A DNA stretch of 64,000 nucleotides from Natronomonas pharaonis DSM 2160 (GCF_000026045.1 NC_007426.1:1054001-1118000); one strand, 5' to 3'; positions 18,658-27,558 are shown, counted from the first letter of the stretch. Notes: a model not told the origin generated them from the sequence alone. A program made the numbers and translations.

Positions 18658-19191
18658 ATGCTTCGGAGCTTCGACGGTATGGAACCGACGGTTCACGAGG
18701 ACGCCTACGTCGACCCTGCGGCGGTCGTCATCGGTGACGTAACAATCGAAAAGGACGCGAGCGTCTGGCCGAACGTCACGCTCCGTGGCGACCACGGGGA
18801 AATCATCCTCCGGGAGGGAGCCAACGTGCAGGACAACGCCGTGCTCCACGAGGGGACCGAAATCGGCCCGTACGCGACTGTCGGTCACACCGCTATCGTC
18901 CACAGCGCGGCCGTCGAGCGCCGGGCACTCGTCGGCATGAGTGCAACCGTTCTGGACGGCTCCGTGGTCGGCGAACGGGCCATGGTCGGCGCTAACAGCC
19001 TCGTTACAGAGGGGACCGACATCGAGCCGGAGACGCTGTACGCCGGGACGCCGGCGGAGAAACTCAAGGATGTCGAGGAGTCACCGTGGGCCTACGCGGG
19101 CGACCGCTATGTCGAGCTGTCCAGAGAGCACATCGAATCCTCGGAGGTCCTCGACGACGACTATTCGGGGTCGGCACCGACGGACGGCTAG
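18658..19191 (+). CDS. Gamma-carbonic-anhydrase-like hexapeptide-repeat protein
   Basis: 177 residues from the ATG at 18658 (a GTG nine bases upstream is in frame). Left-handed beta-helix built of hexapeptide repeats ([23 protein letters not shown]), with H64, H77 and H82. The H-x4-H spacing matches the zinc ligands of the Methanosarcina Cam enzyme. The family (YrdA/CaiE/Cam-like) binds zinc and forms trimers. Carbonic anhydrase activity is possible but unproven, because many members lack the acidic loop of Cam, and I see no such loop here. It overlaps the convergent thiC by 4 bp at the stop codons. Confidence 0.85.
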   Translation: MLRSFDGMEPTVHEDAYVDPAAVVIGDVTIEKDASVWPNVTLRGDHGEIILREGANVQDNAVLHEGTEIGPYATVGHTAIVHSAAVERRALVGMSATVLDGSVVGERAMVGANSLVTEGTDIEPETLYAGTPAEKLKDVEESPWAYAGDRYVELSREHIESSEVLDDDYSGSAPTDG

Positions 19192-20621
19192 TCGTCGGCA
19201 GCCACGTCGTCTTCAGCGACGGGACAGGGAATGTCGTCCAGCTTTTCCGCCCGATGGACCCCTGTCGGCGGCCGGTTGACCGCGGCGGCAGCGGAGCTAT
19301 CGAGGTCGGTCCTCGATTCGAGGCCATCCATTCCGTCACCGGCCTCGCGGGCGTCTTGGTCGATACGCATCGAACAGAACTCGACGCCACACATCGAGCA
19401 GAAACGGGCCTCCTTGTAGTTGTCTTCCGGGAGGGTCTGGTCGTGGTAGTTCCGCGCCCGACCGGGGTCGAGCGCGAGTTCGAACTGCCGCCGCCAGTCG
19501 AACGCATACCGGGCCTCGGAGACGGCATCGTCCCAGTCGCGTGCGCCCGGCCGGCCGTTGGCGACATCGGCCGAGTGGGCGGCGATTCGATAGGCGGCCA
19601 ACCCGTCGCGGACGTCCTCGGCGTCCGGCAGCCCGAGGTGTTCTTTCGGCGTCACATAACAGAGCATCGCCGCGCCGGCGCGTGCGGCCTCGGTCGCGCC
19701 GATGGCGCTTGTGATGTGGTCGTAGCCGGGCGCGACATCTGTCACCAGCGGCCCGAGCACATAGAAGGGCGCACCATCGCAGACGTCCTGCTGGCGCTCG
19801 ACGTTGTCGGCGATTTCGTCCATCGGGACGTGTCCCGGTCCCTCGACCATCACCTGCACGCCGTGGTCCCATGCTCGGCGGGTAAGCTCTCCCAGCGTGT
19901 CCAGTTCGGCGAACTGCGCCGCATCGGACGCATCGGCCAGCGACCCGGGTCGCAGCCCGTCGCCGAGACTAACGGTGACGTCGTAGGCGGCCAGAATCTC
20001 ACAGAGGTCGTCGAAGCGCTCGTAGAGGGGGTTTTGCTCGCCGTGTTCCTCCATCCATCGTGCGAGGATCGACCCGCCGCGGGAGACGATGCCGGTCGTC
20101 CGGCCGTCGGTCAGCGGAAGGTGTTCTGCGAGAACGCCGGCGTGCAGGGTCATGTAATCGACTCCCTGCTCGGCCTGCTTTTCGACAACGTCGAGCAGCA
20201 ACTCGGGGGTCAGGTCGCTCGCGTCGTCGACGCGGGTGACCGCCTCGTAGATCGGGACGGTACCCACCGGCACCGGCGAGTAAGCAATGTTCTCGGTGCG
20301 GATGGTGTCGAGGTCGCCGCCGGTCGACAGGTCCATCACCGTATCCGCGCCGTAGTGGACTGCTGTATGAAGTTTCTGCAGCTCCGCTTCGGGGCCGCTT
20401 GCCGGCTCGCTGTTGCCGATGTTGGCGTTGACCTTCGTGGCGAACTCCCGGCCGATTATCATCGGGTCGAGCGCGTCGTGGCCGTGGTTGGCGGGGATGA
20501 CCGCCTGTCCGTCGGCGACCTGTTGCCGCACGAATTCGGCGTCGCGGTTTTCCCGTTCTGCGACCCGCTCCATCGCGTCGGTGACGGTGCCGCCGCGGGC
20601 GTGCTGTAGTTGCGTCGTCAT
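19188..20621 (-). CDS. thiC: Phosphomethylpyrimidine synthase ThiC
   Basis: 477 residues from the ATG at 20621. A radical-SAM enzyme that rearranges 5-aminoimidazole ribotide into the HMP-P pyrimidine of thiamine. Signatures are NANIGNS, the VMDLSTGGD segment, [21 protein letters not shown] and the C-terminal cluster motif [11 protein letters not shown] (CxxCx4C). The reading frame extends upstream to 20777, but the extra residues overlap the neighbouring gene's promoter, and a TATA box (TTTTATTAG, 20651-20643) sits 26 nt before 20621. No TPP riboswitch is visible. thiL lies elsewhere in this window at 54700. Confidence 0.97.
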   Translation of the reverse strand: MTTQLQHARGGTVTDAMERVAERENRDAEFVRQQVADGQAVIPANHGHDALDPMIIGREFATKVNANIGNSEPASGPEAELQKLHTAVHYGADTVMDLSTGGDLDTIRTENIAYSPVPVGTVPIYEAVTRVDDASDLTPELLLDVVEKQAEQGVDYMTLHAGVLAEHLPLTDGRTTGIVSRGGSILARWMEEHGEQNPLYERFDDLCEILAAYDVTVSLGDGLRPGSLADASDAAQFAELDTLGELTRRAWDHGVQVMVEGPGHVPMDEIADNVERQQDVCDGAPFYVLGPLVTDVAPGYDHITSAIGATEAARAGAAMLCYVTPKEHLGLPDAEDVRDGLAAYRIAAHSADVANGRPGARDWDDAVSEARYAFDWRRQFELALDPGRARNYHDQTLPEDNYKEARFCSMCGVEFCSMRIDQDAREAGDGMDGLESRTDLDSSAAAAVNRPPTGVHRAEKLDDIPCPVAEDDVAADD

Positions 20622-20642
20622 CAACAATCTAGTAATACAACC

Positions 20643-20651
20643 AGCTAATAA
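20643..20651 (-). promoter_or_regulatory. Predicted TATA box of thiC
   Basis: Minus-strand TTTTATTAG centred about 26 nt upstream of the ATG at 20621, consistent with a leaderless thiC mRNA. That leaves no room for a 5' riboswitch. Confidence 0.55.
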
Positions 20652-20748
20652 AACTACTGCCGGGTCCTCCGGCCGTGGTCGCTTCGAGTGGGATTGAGCG
20701 AACGGAAGACCGAAATGTCCCCGGTCGAAATGGGAGGCAAGTCGACAC

Positions 20749-22404
20749 ATGAATGAAGGAATCCCCGAACAGCTCATCCGCCGGCTGAGCGACGCCTCGC
20801 GGCTCGTGCCGCTGGCGTTGCTCGCCGTGGTCGCGGCCGTAATCTACGTCTGGCGGCCGCTGTTTCACGGCCTCATCTACCGCGTCGCCTACAGCCCCTC
20901 CCTGCTCATCCTCGTCGGCACGACGGTTGTCGCCGGCATCGCGCTGGTCTTTTGGCCGCGCATGGGCGAAGACCCGCTCGAATCGGCGGTGACGAAGTGG
21001 TCGATTCTCGGCACCATTGTCGTCGCCGCACTGGTGCTTTCGGTCGCCTACTCGATTCCCGCCGGCATGGCCGAAGAGCGCTCTCTCGCCCAAGACGCGA
21101 CAGCCGACGCGGAGGCGGTCACGGATTTCCCGACCGTCAACGAGGAGAACCCGCGAATCGTCCCGGAGGCTGTCGCTAACGTCCAGACGAAAGGGAGTGT
21201 CTCCTACCGGCAGCACGAACTCGGTGCCAGCGACATCGCCCGCACGGAGGATGGCCGGCTGGCGTGGTCCTATCCCATACAGCCCGGCCCCTTCCAGGTC
21301 CGTCTCTCCGGCCACCAGCGGGGCGTGCTGCTTTCGGACATGACGGCGATGGAGGACCGTGAGATGCAGGCCTTCGACGAACACGAGTTCGCTCGTGGAC
21401 AAGCGATGCTGTTCCACCGGAGCGCAGACTGGGGGCTGAAGAAATCCGACTACTGGGCTCAGTACCGCGACGACCCCGTCGAGTTCGTCCACGACGGCGA
21501 GGCCTACATGGCCTTCCCGAAGACGGGCCACGAATGGCGGCTGACGCCGGTGCCGCATACGGTTCCCGTCTGGGAAGGCGTCGCCTTGGTCCATCAGGAT
21601 GGTACCATCGAGCACTTCGATGCCGACGAGGCGGCCGACTCCGAGGTGCTGGACGGCCAGCGGCTCTACCCGATTTACAACGCCCAACGCGAGGCCGAAT
21701 CGCTCCGGTTCCGCAACGGCATTGTCAACCAGTTGCCGATTGTCGGCACCTTCGAGGGAGTCATCGAGCCGGCCGGACTACCGTCCGGCGCGGGCAACGA
21801 GCAGCCCTTTACCATCGACCTCGAAGGCGAGGAGATGGCCTACGTGATGGCGATGGAACCGTACGGGCAGGACACCCGCGGCCTCGATGAGGTGTGGTTC
21901 TTCAACGCCGAGACCGGTGAGACAGTCTACTACGAGACCGGCGGTGACACCCTGCTCGGTCCGGAACGGGCGACAGACATTGTTCGCGCTGAGGACACCC
22001 GGACCGACTGGGACACCGCTGGCTCCGACGGCGAGTTCCGCGCCGTCGAGCCTGTCCCCGTCGTCGTCGACGAGGAGCTGTGGTGGCACAGCAAGGTCGT
22101 TCCGACCGACAACAGCGACGTGACCCGAAACGTCTTCGTCTCCGCACACAGCGGCGCGGCCGTCGAACTCCACGACACTGAAGCTGTCATCGACTTCATT
22201 GAGGGCGAAGATGTCGAGGACATCGACGAGGCCGAGGAAGTCGGCGAAGTCGGTACTGAGCCGGCCGACGAGGAGGAAGACATCGCCTACTACGTCGTCA
22301 TCACCGACGAGGCCGGCGAAGAGGTCGACCGCATCCCCGTCGCGGCCGGCGAGGAGGTCACCATCGTCGACGACACTGACGACGAAGCCACCGCAGGCGA
22401 CTGA
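20749..22404 (+). CDS. Large membrane protein of unknown function
   Basis: 551 residues. Three predicted transmembrane helices lie in the first 110 residues (about 18-38, 47-67 and 86-106). A soluble region of about 430 residues follows, probably extracellular, rich in Glu/Asp and with beta-type patterning, including [20 protein letters not shown], a [17 protein letters not shown] element and a late [10 protein letters not shown] element. The last 80 residues are highly acidic and contain [20 protein letters not shown] do not recognise a family. The repeated query-like beta segments resemble haloarchaeal conserved membrane proteins. It is divergent from thiC. Confidence 0.85.
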   Translation: MNEGIPEQLIRRLSDASRLVPLALLAVVAAVIYVWRPLFHGLIYRVAYSPSLLILVGTTVVAGIALVFWPRMGEDPLESAVTKWSILGTIVVAALVLSVAYSIPAGMAEERSLAQDATADAEAVTDFPTVNEENPRIVPEAVANVQTKGSVSYRQHELGASDIARTEDGRLAWSYPIQPGPFQVRLSGHQRGVLLSDMTAMEDREMQAFDEHEFARGQAMLFHRSADWGLKKSDYWAQYRDDPVEFVHDGEAYMAFPKTGHEWRLTPVPHTVPVWEGVALVHQDGTIEHFDADEAADSEVLDGQRLYPIYNAQREAESLRFRNGIVNQLPIVGTFEGVIEPAGLPSGAGNEQPFTIDLEGEEMAYVMAMEPYGQDTRGLDEVWFFNAETGETVYYETGGDTLLGPERATDIVRAEDTRTDWDTAGSDGEFRAVEPVPVVVDEELWWHSKVVPTDNSDVTRNVFVSAHSGAAVELHDTEAVIDFIEGEDVEDIDEAEEVGEVGTEPADEEEDIAYYVVITDEAGEEVDRIPVAAGEEVTIVDDTDDEATAGD

Positions 22405-22500
22405 CGCTGTCGGTCGTCGGACCGGCTGCCGTTTTACTTCTCGGAGCAGTAGACCCTGAGCCCGAAACAGCCGACGGCTCGCCCACCGAGCCGTTTCCGC

Positions 22501-22519
22501 ACAGATTATAAACATCTGT
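22501..22519 (+). promoter_or_regulatory. Promoter with TATA box inside a perfect inverted repeat
   Basis: Arms ACAGAT and ATCTGT enclose TATAAAC. The TATA centre is about 25 nt before the thiolase ATG at 22535, as expected for a leaderless gene. The layout equals that at 9664-9683 but the arm sequence differs, which suggests a different regulator. Confidence 0.6.
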
Positions 22520-22534
22520 TCCGTTCGTTGCCGT

Positions 22535-23701
22535 ATGTCACGAGCAGCCGTCGTCGGCGCCGGCATGACGAAGTTCGGCGTCCACGAGTCACCGATGCAG
22601 GAGCTTTTCGCCGACGCCGCCTTCGAGGCCCTCGACGACGCGGGCATCGAGGCCGGCGAAATCGAAGCCCTGTACTTCGGCAACGCGATGGGCGGACAGA
22701 CGGAAAACGAGACGCATCTCGGCCCCAAGATGGCAACTCACATCGGAATGGCCGGCACCCCTGTCCAGCGGTTCGAGGACGCCTGTGCCACCTCCGCCAA
22801 CGCGTTTAAAAACGCCGTCCAGGCCGTCGAGGCGGGCGTCCACGACGCCGTCCTCGTCGGCGGTGTCGAGCGCTGTACTCCCGAGACGGGCAAGGACACC
22901 CCAGAGATGACCCGCATCTTCGGGTCGGCTTCCCACCGGCAGTACGAGCAGCCATCGGGGCTTACCTTCCCCGGTGTCTTCGCGCTGCTAACGAAGCGGC
23001 ACATGCACGAACACGGGACAACCGAAGAACAGCTCGCCCACGTCGCGGTCAAGAACCACGGCAACGGCGCGCTGAACCCGAACGCGCACTTCGGCAAGGA
23101 GACGACCGTCGAGGAAGCGCTTGACGGTCCTATCGTCGCAGACCCGTTCCGGCTGATGGACTGCTGTCCGTTCTCCGACGGTGCGAGCGCTGTCGTCGTC
23201 GTTTCCGACGACCTCGCCGACTCCTATGACGCCCCCGTTGACGTGACAGGCGTCGGCCACGCGACCGATGTCGTTCCCATCGGCGACAAGCGCGAAATCG
23301 GCGTCACGCAGGCCGCCCGCGACGCGGCCGCGGAAGCGTACGAACAAGCCGGCATCGACGCGGACGCTGTCGACTTCGCGGAAGTCCACGACTGCTTTAC
23401 CGGTGCGGAAATCCTCGCCAGCGAGGCGCTCGGCCTCATCGAAGACGGCGAGGGTGGCGTCGCCGCCGAGGAGGGCCGTACCGCCCGCGACGGTGACATC
23501 CCAATCAATCCCTCTGGTGGTCTGAAGGCCAAGGGCCACCCCATCGGTGCGACCGGAACGGCACAGATAGTCGAGCTGACAAAGCACCTCCGCGGCGAGG
23601 CGGGCGAACGACAGCTCGACGCCGCCGACTGCGGCGTCGCACACAACCTCGGCGGCGACTCAGCGACAACCGTCGTCAGCGTCATGGAGGCACGACAATG
23701 A
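22535..23701 (+). CDS. Thiolase-family acetyl-CoA C-acyltransferase (catalytic subunit of a thiolase/DUF35 pair)
   Basis: 388 residues. The nucleophile is C84 in EDACATSANAF. The catalytic His is in GGLKAKGHPIGATG, and a further conserved AHNLGG lies at the end. Archaeal thiolases of this type form a complex with a small DUF35 OB-fold protein, and such a gene follows with a 4-bp ATGA overlap. In haloarchaea related pairs act as beta-ketothiolases or acetoacetyl-CoA thiolases. The direction (synthesis for isoprenoids or PHA, or breakdown) cannot be read here. The gene has its own palindrome-associated promoter. Confidence 0.93.
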   Translation: MSRAAVVGAGMTKFGVHESPMQELFADAAFEALDDAGIEAGEIEALYFGNAMGGQTENETHLGPKMATHIGMAGTPVQRFEDACATSANAFKNAVQAVEAGVHDAVLVGGVERCTPETGKDTPEMTRIFGSASHRQYEQPSGLTFPGVFALLTKRHMHEHGTTEEQLAHVAVKNHGNGALNPNAHFGKETTVEEALDGPIVADPFRLMDCCPFSDGASAVVVVSDDLADSYDAPVDVTGVGHATDVVPIGDKREIGVTQAARDAAAEAYEQAGIDADAVDFAEVHDCFTGAEILASEALGLIEDGEGGVAAEEGRTARDGDIPINPSGGLKAKGHPIGATGTAQIVELTKHLRGEAGERQLDAADCGVAHNLGGDSATTVVSVMEARQ

Positions 23702-24063
23702 GCGACCTGACACACAACGAGTGGGTATCGGCGGTCAAAGACGGCGAACTGCTCGGCCAGACCTGCCCCGACTGTGGGGCGACACACGGCACGCCGAAGG
23801 CTGCCTGTCCGCATTGTGGCTCACGGGACCTCGAAACAGTTGCCCTTCCGACTGAAGGCACCGTCTACACCGAGACGACCATCAACGTCCCGCCCATCAA
23901 CATCGACGAGCGCGGCTATCAGGTCGCGGTCGTCGCGGTCGGTGAGGCCCGCGTGATGGGACGGCTGGTCGAGGAGGATGTCGACATCGGCGACAGTGTC
24001 GCCGTCGCTGGCTACGATGAGGACGACACCGGAAACGTGACGCCGCGGTTCGAGGCCGTCTAG
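23698..24063 (+). CDS. DUF35 zinc-ribbon/OB-fold partner of the thiolase
   Basis: 121 residues. N-terminal rubredoxin-like zinc ribbon (CPDCGATHGTPKAACPHCG), then an OB-fold domain (GTVYTETTINVPP...GDSVAVAGYD). In archaeal thiolase and HMG-CoA synthase complexes the DUF35 protein holds the CoA pantetheine arm and bridges the enzymes. Co-translation with the thiolase by a 4-bp overlap supports the same role. The stop codon overlaps that of the convergent zinc-ribbon gene by 4 bp. Confidence 0.92.
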   Translation: MSDLTHNEWVSAVKDGELLGQTCPDCGATHGTPKAACPHCGSRDLETVALPTEGTVYTETTINVPPINIDERGYQVAVVAVGEARVMGRLVEEDVDIGDSVAVAGYDEDDTGNVTPRFEAV

Positions 24064-24335
24064 CTTCCCGGCTGTTCCGCTGCCGGACGTTTATTGTCAG
24101 GTGTGCCGCCGCCTGAAAGGTCGGAGACACAGCGGCGGCAGTATCGGAAGCCGGGGGCGTTCGGCGTCCCGCAGGTCGGACAGGTCACCTGGTCCGGAGG
24201 CTCGTCGGCGCTGTCCGTCGGGGCGGCTGTTGCTTCGGCCTTTCTGTTCCCCTTACGGTACAGATACACGGCGATAACGATGTGTACCGCGACGAACAGA
24301 ACGGTTGCCGCTACTAGCCAGCCGAACCCCTCCAT
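24060..24335 (-). CDS. Small membrane-anchored zinc-ribbon protein
   Basis: 91 residues. One N-terminal transmembrane helix (about 5-25, GWLVAATVLFVAVHIVIAVYLY), a charged linker, then a four-cysteine zinc ribbon (CPTCGTPNAPGFRYCRRC) and a Gly/Pro-rich tail. The topology suggests a cytoplasmic ribbon after a single anchor. The family resembles widespread haloarchaeal DUF7577-like zinc ribbons (from memory). It is downstream of tfb, in the same direction, and has a 21-bp palindrome over its promoter. Function unknown. Confidence 0.8.
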   Translation of the reverse strand: MEGFGWLVAATVLFVAVHIVIAVYLYRKGNRKAEATAAPTDSADEPPDQVTCPTCGTPNAPGFRYCRRCVSDLSGGGTPDNKRPAAEQPGS

Positions 24336-24345
24336 CTCACCCTAG

Positions 24346-24366
24346 ATATAGTGTGTCACACTATAT
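24346..24366 (-). promoter_or_regulatory. 21-bp perfect palindrome over the promoter of the zinc-ribbon gene
   Basis: Arms ATATAGTGTG and CACACTATAT are separated by one base. On the minus strand the outer arm includes the TATA box (TTATATAG, 24368-24361), 26-30 nt from the ATG at 24335, so the palindrome spans TATA box to start site. It also lies 20 bp after the tfb stop. It could be an operator, or an AT-rich transcript end of tfb. Confidence 0.65.
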
Positions 24367-24385
24367 AATTCTTGCAGCGAGCCCT

Positions 24386-25354
24386 TCAGGCCGACCCGGA
24401 TTCCTGTTCGGCTTCGAGCAGTTCGTGGTAGCGGTTCCGGATGGTCACTTCGGAAATATCTGCGACCTCGCTGACCTCCTTCTGTGTGACCTTCTCGTTG
24501 CAGAGCAGCGAGGCGGCGTAGACAGCGGCCGCAGCGAGGCCGACCGGCGACTTGCCGGAGACGACGCCTGCTTCCTGCGCGTTGTCGAGCAGTTGTCGCG
24601 CCCGCCGTTCGGCTTCGTCGCTCAACTCGATGTCGCTGGCAAAGCGCGGGACGTAACTTTTCGGGTCGGCAGGCTGGATTTCGAGGCCGAGTTCGCGGAC
24701 GACATAGCGGTAGGTGCGAGCGATTTCGCTTTTTTCGACGCGGGAGACTTTTGCGACCTCATCGAGGCTTCGCGGCGTCCGTGCCTGCTTTGCGGCGGCA
24801 TACAGCGAGGCGGTTGCGACGCCTTCGATGGAGCGTCCGGGGAGTAGGTCTTCGTCGAGCGCGCGGCGGTAGATGACCGAGGCGGTTTCGCGGACGTTTT
24901 CGGGGAGGCCGAGCGCCGAGGCCATGCGTTCGATTTCGCCGAGGGCCTGTTTGAGGTTGCGTTCTTTGGAGTCGCGGGTGCGGAACCGCTCGTTCCAGGT
25001 GCGGAGTCGCTGCATTTTCTGGCGTTGGCGGCTCGACAGGGAGTTGCCGTAGGCGTCTTTGTCCTGCCAGCCGATGTTCGTCGAGAGCCCCTCGTCGTGC
25101 ATCATCTTCGTCGTGGGGGCACCGACACGCGATTTTTCGTCCTTTTCGGCGCTGTCGAAGGCACGCCATTCGGGACCGCGGTCGATTTCGTCTTCCTCGA
25201 CGACGAGGCCACAGTCGGCACAGACGGTTTCACCGTGCTCGGTATCCGCCTGCAGCCGGCCATCACACTCCGGACAGGTGAGGTCGTCCTCGTCTTCCGA
25301 GGTTGATTCATTCTCGTCGGTTCGCTGATACTGCCGTACAGTGGTGTCAGTCAT
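24386..25354 (-). CDS. tfb: Transcription initiation factor TFB (first copy)
   Basis: 322 residues. Archaeal TFIIB that recruits RNA polymerase to TBP-DNA. Order: acidic N-terminus, zinc ribbon (CPECDGRLQ...CADCG at about 26-49), B-finger region, and two cyclin-like repeats (about 125-215 and 220-310) ending in a helix-turn-helix DISEVTIRNRYHELLEAE that reads the BRE. A TATA-like AGAATTTAAG at about 25415-25424 gives a leader of about 40 nt. A second tfb in the opposite orientation lies at 37531, and the two share a 95-bp identical tract. Haloarchaea use many TFBs to build regulons. Confidence 0.97.
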   Translation of the reverse strand: MTDTTVRQYQRTDENESTSEDEDDLTCPECDGRLQADTEHGETVCADCGLVVEEDEIDRGPEWRAFDSAEKDEKSRVGAPTTKMMHDEGLSTNIGWQDKDAYGNSLSSRQRQKMQRLRTWNERFRTRDSKERNLKQALGEIERMASALGLPENVRETASVIYRRALDEDLLPGRSIEGVATASLYAAAKQARTPRSLDEVAKVSRVEKSEIARTYRYVVRELGLEIQPADPKSYVPRFASDIELSDEAERRARQLLDNAQEAGVVSGKSPVGLAAAAVYAASLLCNEKVTQKEVSEVADISEVTIRNRYHELLEAEQESGSA

Positions 25355-25484
25355 TGTCGGTGTGAGACAGCGGGTGCTGGGGGTTCGCTTCCTCTAATCT
25401 ATTGTCGTTCCAGCGACTTAAATTCTGTGGCCGGCGAAGCGGCAGATTCGCCCTGACTGCCGATATGTAAACGGGGCTGTAATT

Positions 25485-25497
25485 GACAACAGTTGTC
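25485..25497. promoter_or_regulatory. Perfect palindrome upstream of the SDR gene
   Basis: Arms GACAAC and GTTGTC around one A, 61-73 bp upstream of the SDR ATG at 25558, in the AT-rich divergent region shared with tfb. A possible SDR TATA box is CGCTTATTCG at about 25520-25529. The position is typical of an activator or repressor site upstream of the TATA box. Confidence 0.45.
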
Positions 25498-25557
25498 TAG
25501 TGACGAGTTCACAATTTCCGAACGCTTATTCGGTGGCGGTCGGATACGGCGGACACA

Positions 25558-26334
25558 ATGGACCTCGGACTCGACGGACGGACCGCCCTCGTCACGGGGG
25601 GCGGCGGGCGTATCGGAGGCGAAGACTGTCGTATCCTCGCTGCGGAGGGCGCGGAGGTTGTCGCCCTTGACGTGAATCTCGGTGCCGCTGAGAACGTCGT
25701 CGAGGAGATCGAAGCCGACGGCGGCACCGCCCACGCCGTGGAGTGTGACCTGACCGACCGGGCGGATGTCGAAGACACGATCGCGGCGCTGGAAGCCGAG
25801 ACTGGCGGCATCGACGTTCTCGTGAACAACGCCGGGATGGTCGACGCCAGAGACCGGATCGAGGAGTTCGACGACGAGATATGGGACCGCGACATCTCGG
25901 TCAACCTCACCGGGGCGTACAACGTCACACGGGCGGTGTATCCCAATATGAAAGAGCGGGGCTGGGGTCGCATTATCAATATGTCCTCGATGGCCGGCTG
26001 GCAGGGGGGCTTCGGGCAGGCCTCCTACGCCGCAACGAAGGCCGCTCTCATCGGATTCGGCAAGACGCTTGCGCTCGAGGGAGCACAGCACGGCGTTACA
26101 TCGAATATCATCGCTCCGAGCATCGTTGTCGGCCAACTGGCCGACCTTCCGATCGACCAGCTTGAGACGGTTGACGAACACTTCGCCCGCATTGCGAAGG
26201 CGACGCCGATGCGCCGGCTCGGCACCGAAGCCGACGTCGCAAACCTCGTTGCGTACCTCGCCTCCGAGCAGGCCGACTACATCACCGGACAGGTGGTCGG
26301 CGTCACCGGCGGCATCGACCTCTTTAGTTTCTGA
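25558..26334 (+). CDS. Short-chain dehydrogenase/reductase
   Basis: 258 residues, a classical SDR. The glycine-rich motif TGGGGRIGG (13-21), D38 at the end of beta-2 (prefers NAD(H)), NNAG (90-93), and catalytic S144, Y157 and K161 in SSMAGWQGGFGQASYAATK. The C-terminal substrate loop does not identify a substrate. FabG-like or acyl-CoA-linked 3-hydroxyacyl dehydrogenase activity is plausible, given the thiolase nearby and the APH-family gene that follows. It lies 141 bp before that gene, with an inverted-repeat pair between them. Confidence 0.92.
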   Translation: MDLGLDGRTALVTGGGGRIGGEDCRILAAEGAEVVALDVNLGAAENVVEEIEADGGTAHAVECDLTDRADVEDTIAALEAETGGIDVLVNNAGMVDARDRIEEFDDEIWDRDISVNLTGAYNVTRAVYPNMKERGWGRIINMSSMAGWQGGFGQASYAATKAALIGFGKTLALEGAQHGVTSNIIAPSIVVGQLADLPIDQLETVDEHFARIAKATPMRRLGTEADVANLVAYLASEQADYITGQVVGVTGGIDLFSF

Positions 26335-26357
26335 ACCGGCCGCTCCGGATGCTCAGA

Positions 26358-26451
26358 AACATTGTAAGCATGATTTCCGCAAACTGCCCCGTGGCTCTCC
26401 GGTTCCCGGCAGATATTTGGGGGCGGACGTTCCAATGTGGCTTACAATGTT
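26358..26451. promoter_or_regulatory. Pair of 12-bp inverted repeats between the SDR and APH-family genes
   Basis: AACATTGTAAGC at 26358-26369 and its exact reverse complement GCTTACAATGTT at 26440-26451, with 70 bp between. The right copy lies 25-36 bp before the ATG at 26476, where a TATA box should be. The left copy begins 24 bp after the SDR stop. Two matching sites this far apart fit a looping or cooperative repressor. The intervening sequence also carries CAATGTGG, a partial third match. Confidence 0.6.
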
Positions 26452-26475
26452 AGTGAAATTCGGTGGTGAGTGTCG

Positions 26476-27558
26476 ATGACTGACACTGACCCCGAGTATT
26501 TCGAGCGCATCGTCGACGAGGAGGCGCTCCGGGCGTATCTAACGGATGCGCTCGGGCCGGCCGACGGCTTCGATGTCCGCCACCACCAGGAGGGACACTC
26601 CAACGAGACGCTGTTTGTCACGTGGGGTGACCGGGAGTTGGTTATCCGACGCCCCCCGCCGGGCGACACGGCCGAAAACGCCCACGACGTGCTCCGGGAG
26701 TATCGGGTCGTCGACGCGCTGCAGGACACGGATGTCCGTGTGCCGACGACAGTAGTGGCCTGTGATGACCACTCGGTCATCGGTAGCGACTTCTATGCGA
26801 TGGAAAAAGAGGCAGGCGACGTGCTCCGCGACGCCGAGCCAGACCGGTTTGCCAACCCGGCGGCCCGCGAACAGATCGGCTACGAGCTTGTCGACCGCCT
26901 CGTCGAGATTCACGAGGTTGATTACGAGGCAGTTGGCCTCGAAGAGGGCGATTTCGGCTATCCACCGGGCTTTACCGAGCGACAGGTCCGCCGTTGGTCC
27001 GAGCAGCTGACGTGGGCCTTCGAGGTCACGTCCGACGAGCGAGAAGTCAACGAGCTCTACGACGTGATGGAGTGGCTCTACGATAATGTCCCCGGCGACG
27101 ACGAGTATCCGAACACGCTGGTCCACGGCGACTACAAGCTCGACAACGTGATGTTCGCGCCGAAGGACGAGCCGGAAATCGCCGCCATCTTCGACTGGGA
27201 GATGGCGACGCTCGGTGACCCATTCACCGACCTTGGTTGGATGCTCTCCTACTGGCGGCAGCCGAAAGACCCCGAGCCGCCGACGCCGTCGCTGACACAG
27301 ACCTTTATGACCGAAGACGGCTACCCCACCCGCCGCGAACTCGTCGACCGCTACGAGCAACAGACGGGCTTCGAGTTCGACAATTGGCGGTTCTACTGGG
27401 TGCTTGCGACCTACAAGCTGGCCGGGCTCGGCGAGATGTTCTTCCGGCGGTATCTGGAAGGCAACTCCGCCGACCCGATGTACCCCAAGATGGAACACGG
27501 CGTCCCCGCGCTGGCCGAGCAGGCGCTGGACATCATCGACGGCGAAATGACGCTGTAG
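26476..27558 (+). CDS. APH-family phosphotransferase, ACAD10/11 kinase-like
   Basis: 360 residues from the ATG at 26476 (a GTG two codons upstream is in frame). Kinase-like fold with an ATP-binding start (GHSNETLFVTWGDRELVIRRPP), Brenner-type HGDYKLDNVMF and the metal-binding IFDWEMATLGDPFTDLGW. These match the aminoglycoside-phosphotransferase-like family that includes the N-terminal kinase of ACAD10/11, which phosphorylates 4-hydroxy fatty acyl groups for breakdown. Drug resistance is unlikely. The SDR upstream supports acyl metabolism. Confidence 0.9.
   Translation: MTDTDPEYFERIVDEEALRAYLTDALGPADGFDVRHHQEGHSNETLFVTWGDRELVIRRPPPGDTAENAHDVLREYRVVDALQDTDVRVPTTVVACDDHSVIGSDFYAMEKEAGDVLRDAEPDRFANPAAREQIGYELVDRLVEIHEVDYEAVGLEEGDFGYPPGFTERQVRRWSEQLTWAFEVTSDEREVNELYDVMEWLYDNVPGDDEYPNTLVHGDYKLDNVMFAPKDEPEIAAIFDWEMATLGDPFTDLGWMLSYWRQPKDPEPPTPSLTQTFMTEDGYPTRRELVDRYEQQTGFEFDNWRFYWVLATYKLAGLGEMFFRRYLEGNSADPMYPKMEHGVPALAEQALDIIDGEMTL

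Noticed and set aside
19086-20609. 507-aa ORF opposite thiC
   Set aside because: It is the shadow of thiC: composition is Arg/Gly/Val-rich and it matches no family.
20622-20748. TPP riboswitch before thiC
   Set aside because: The predicted TATA box lies 26 nt from the ATG, leaving no leader, and no thi-box motif is visible.
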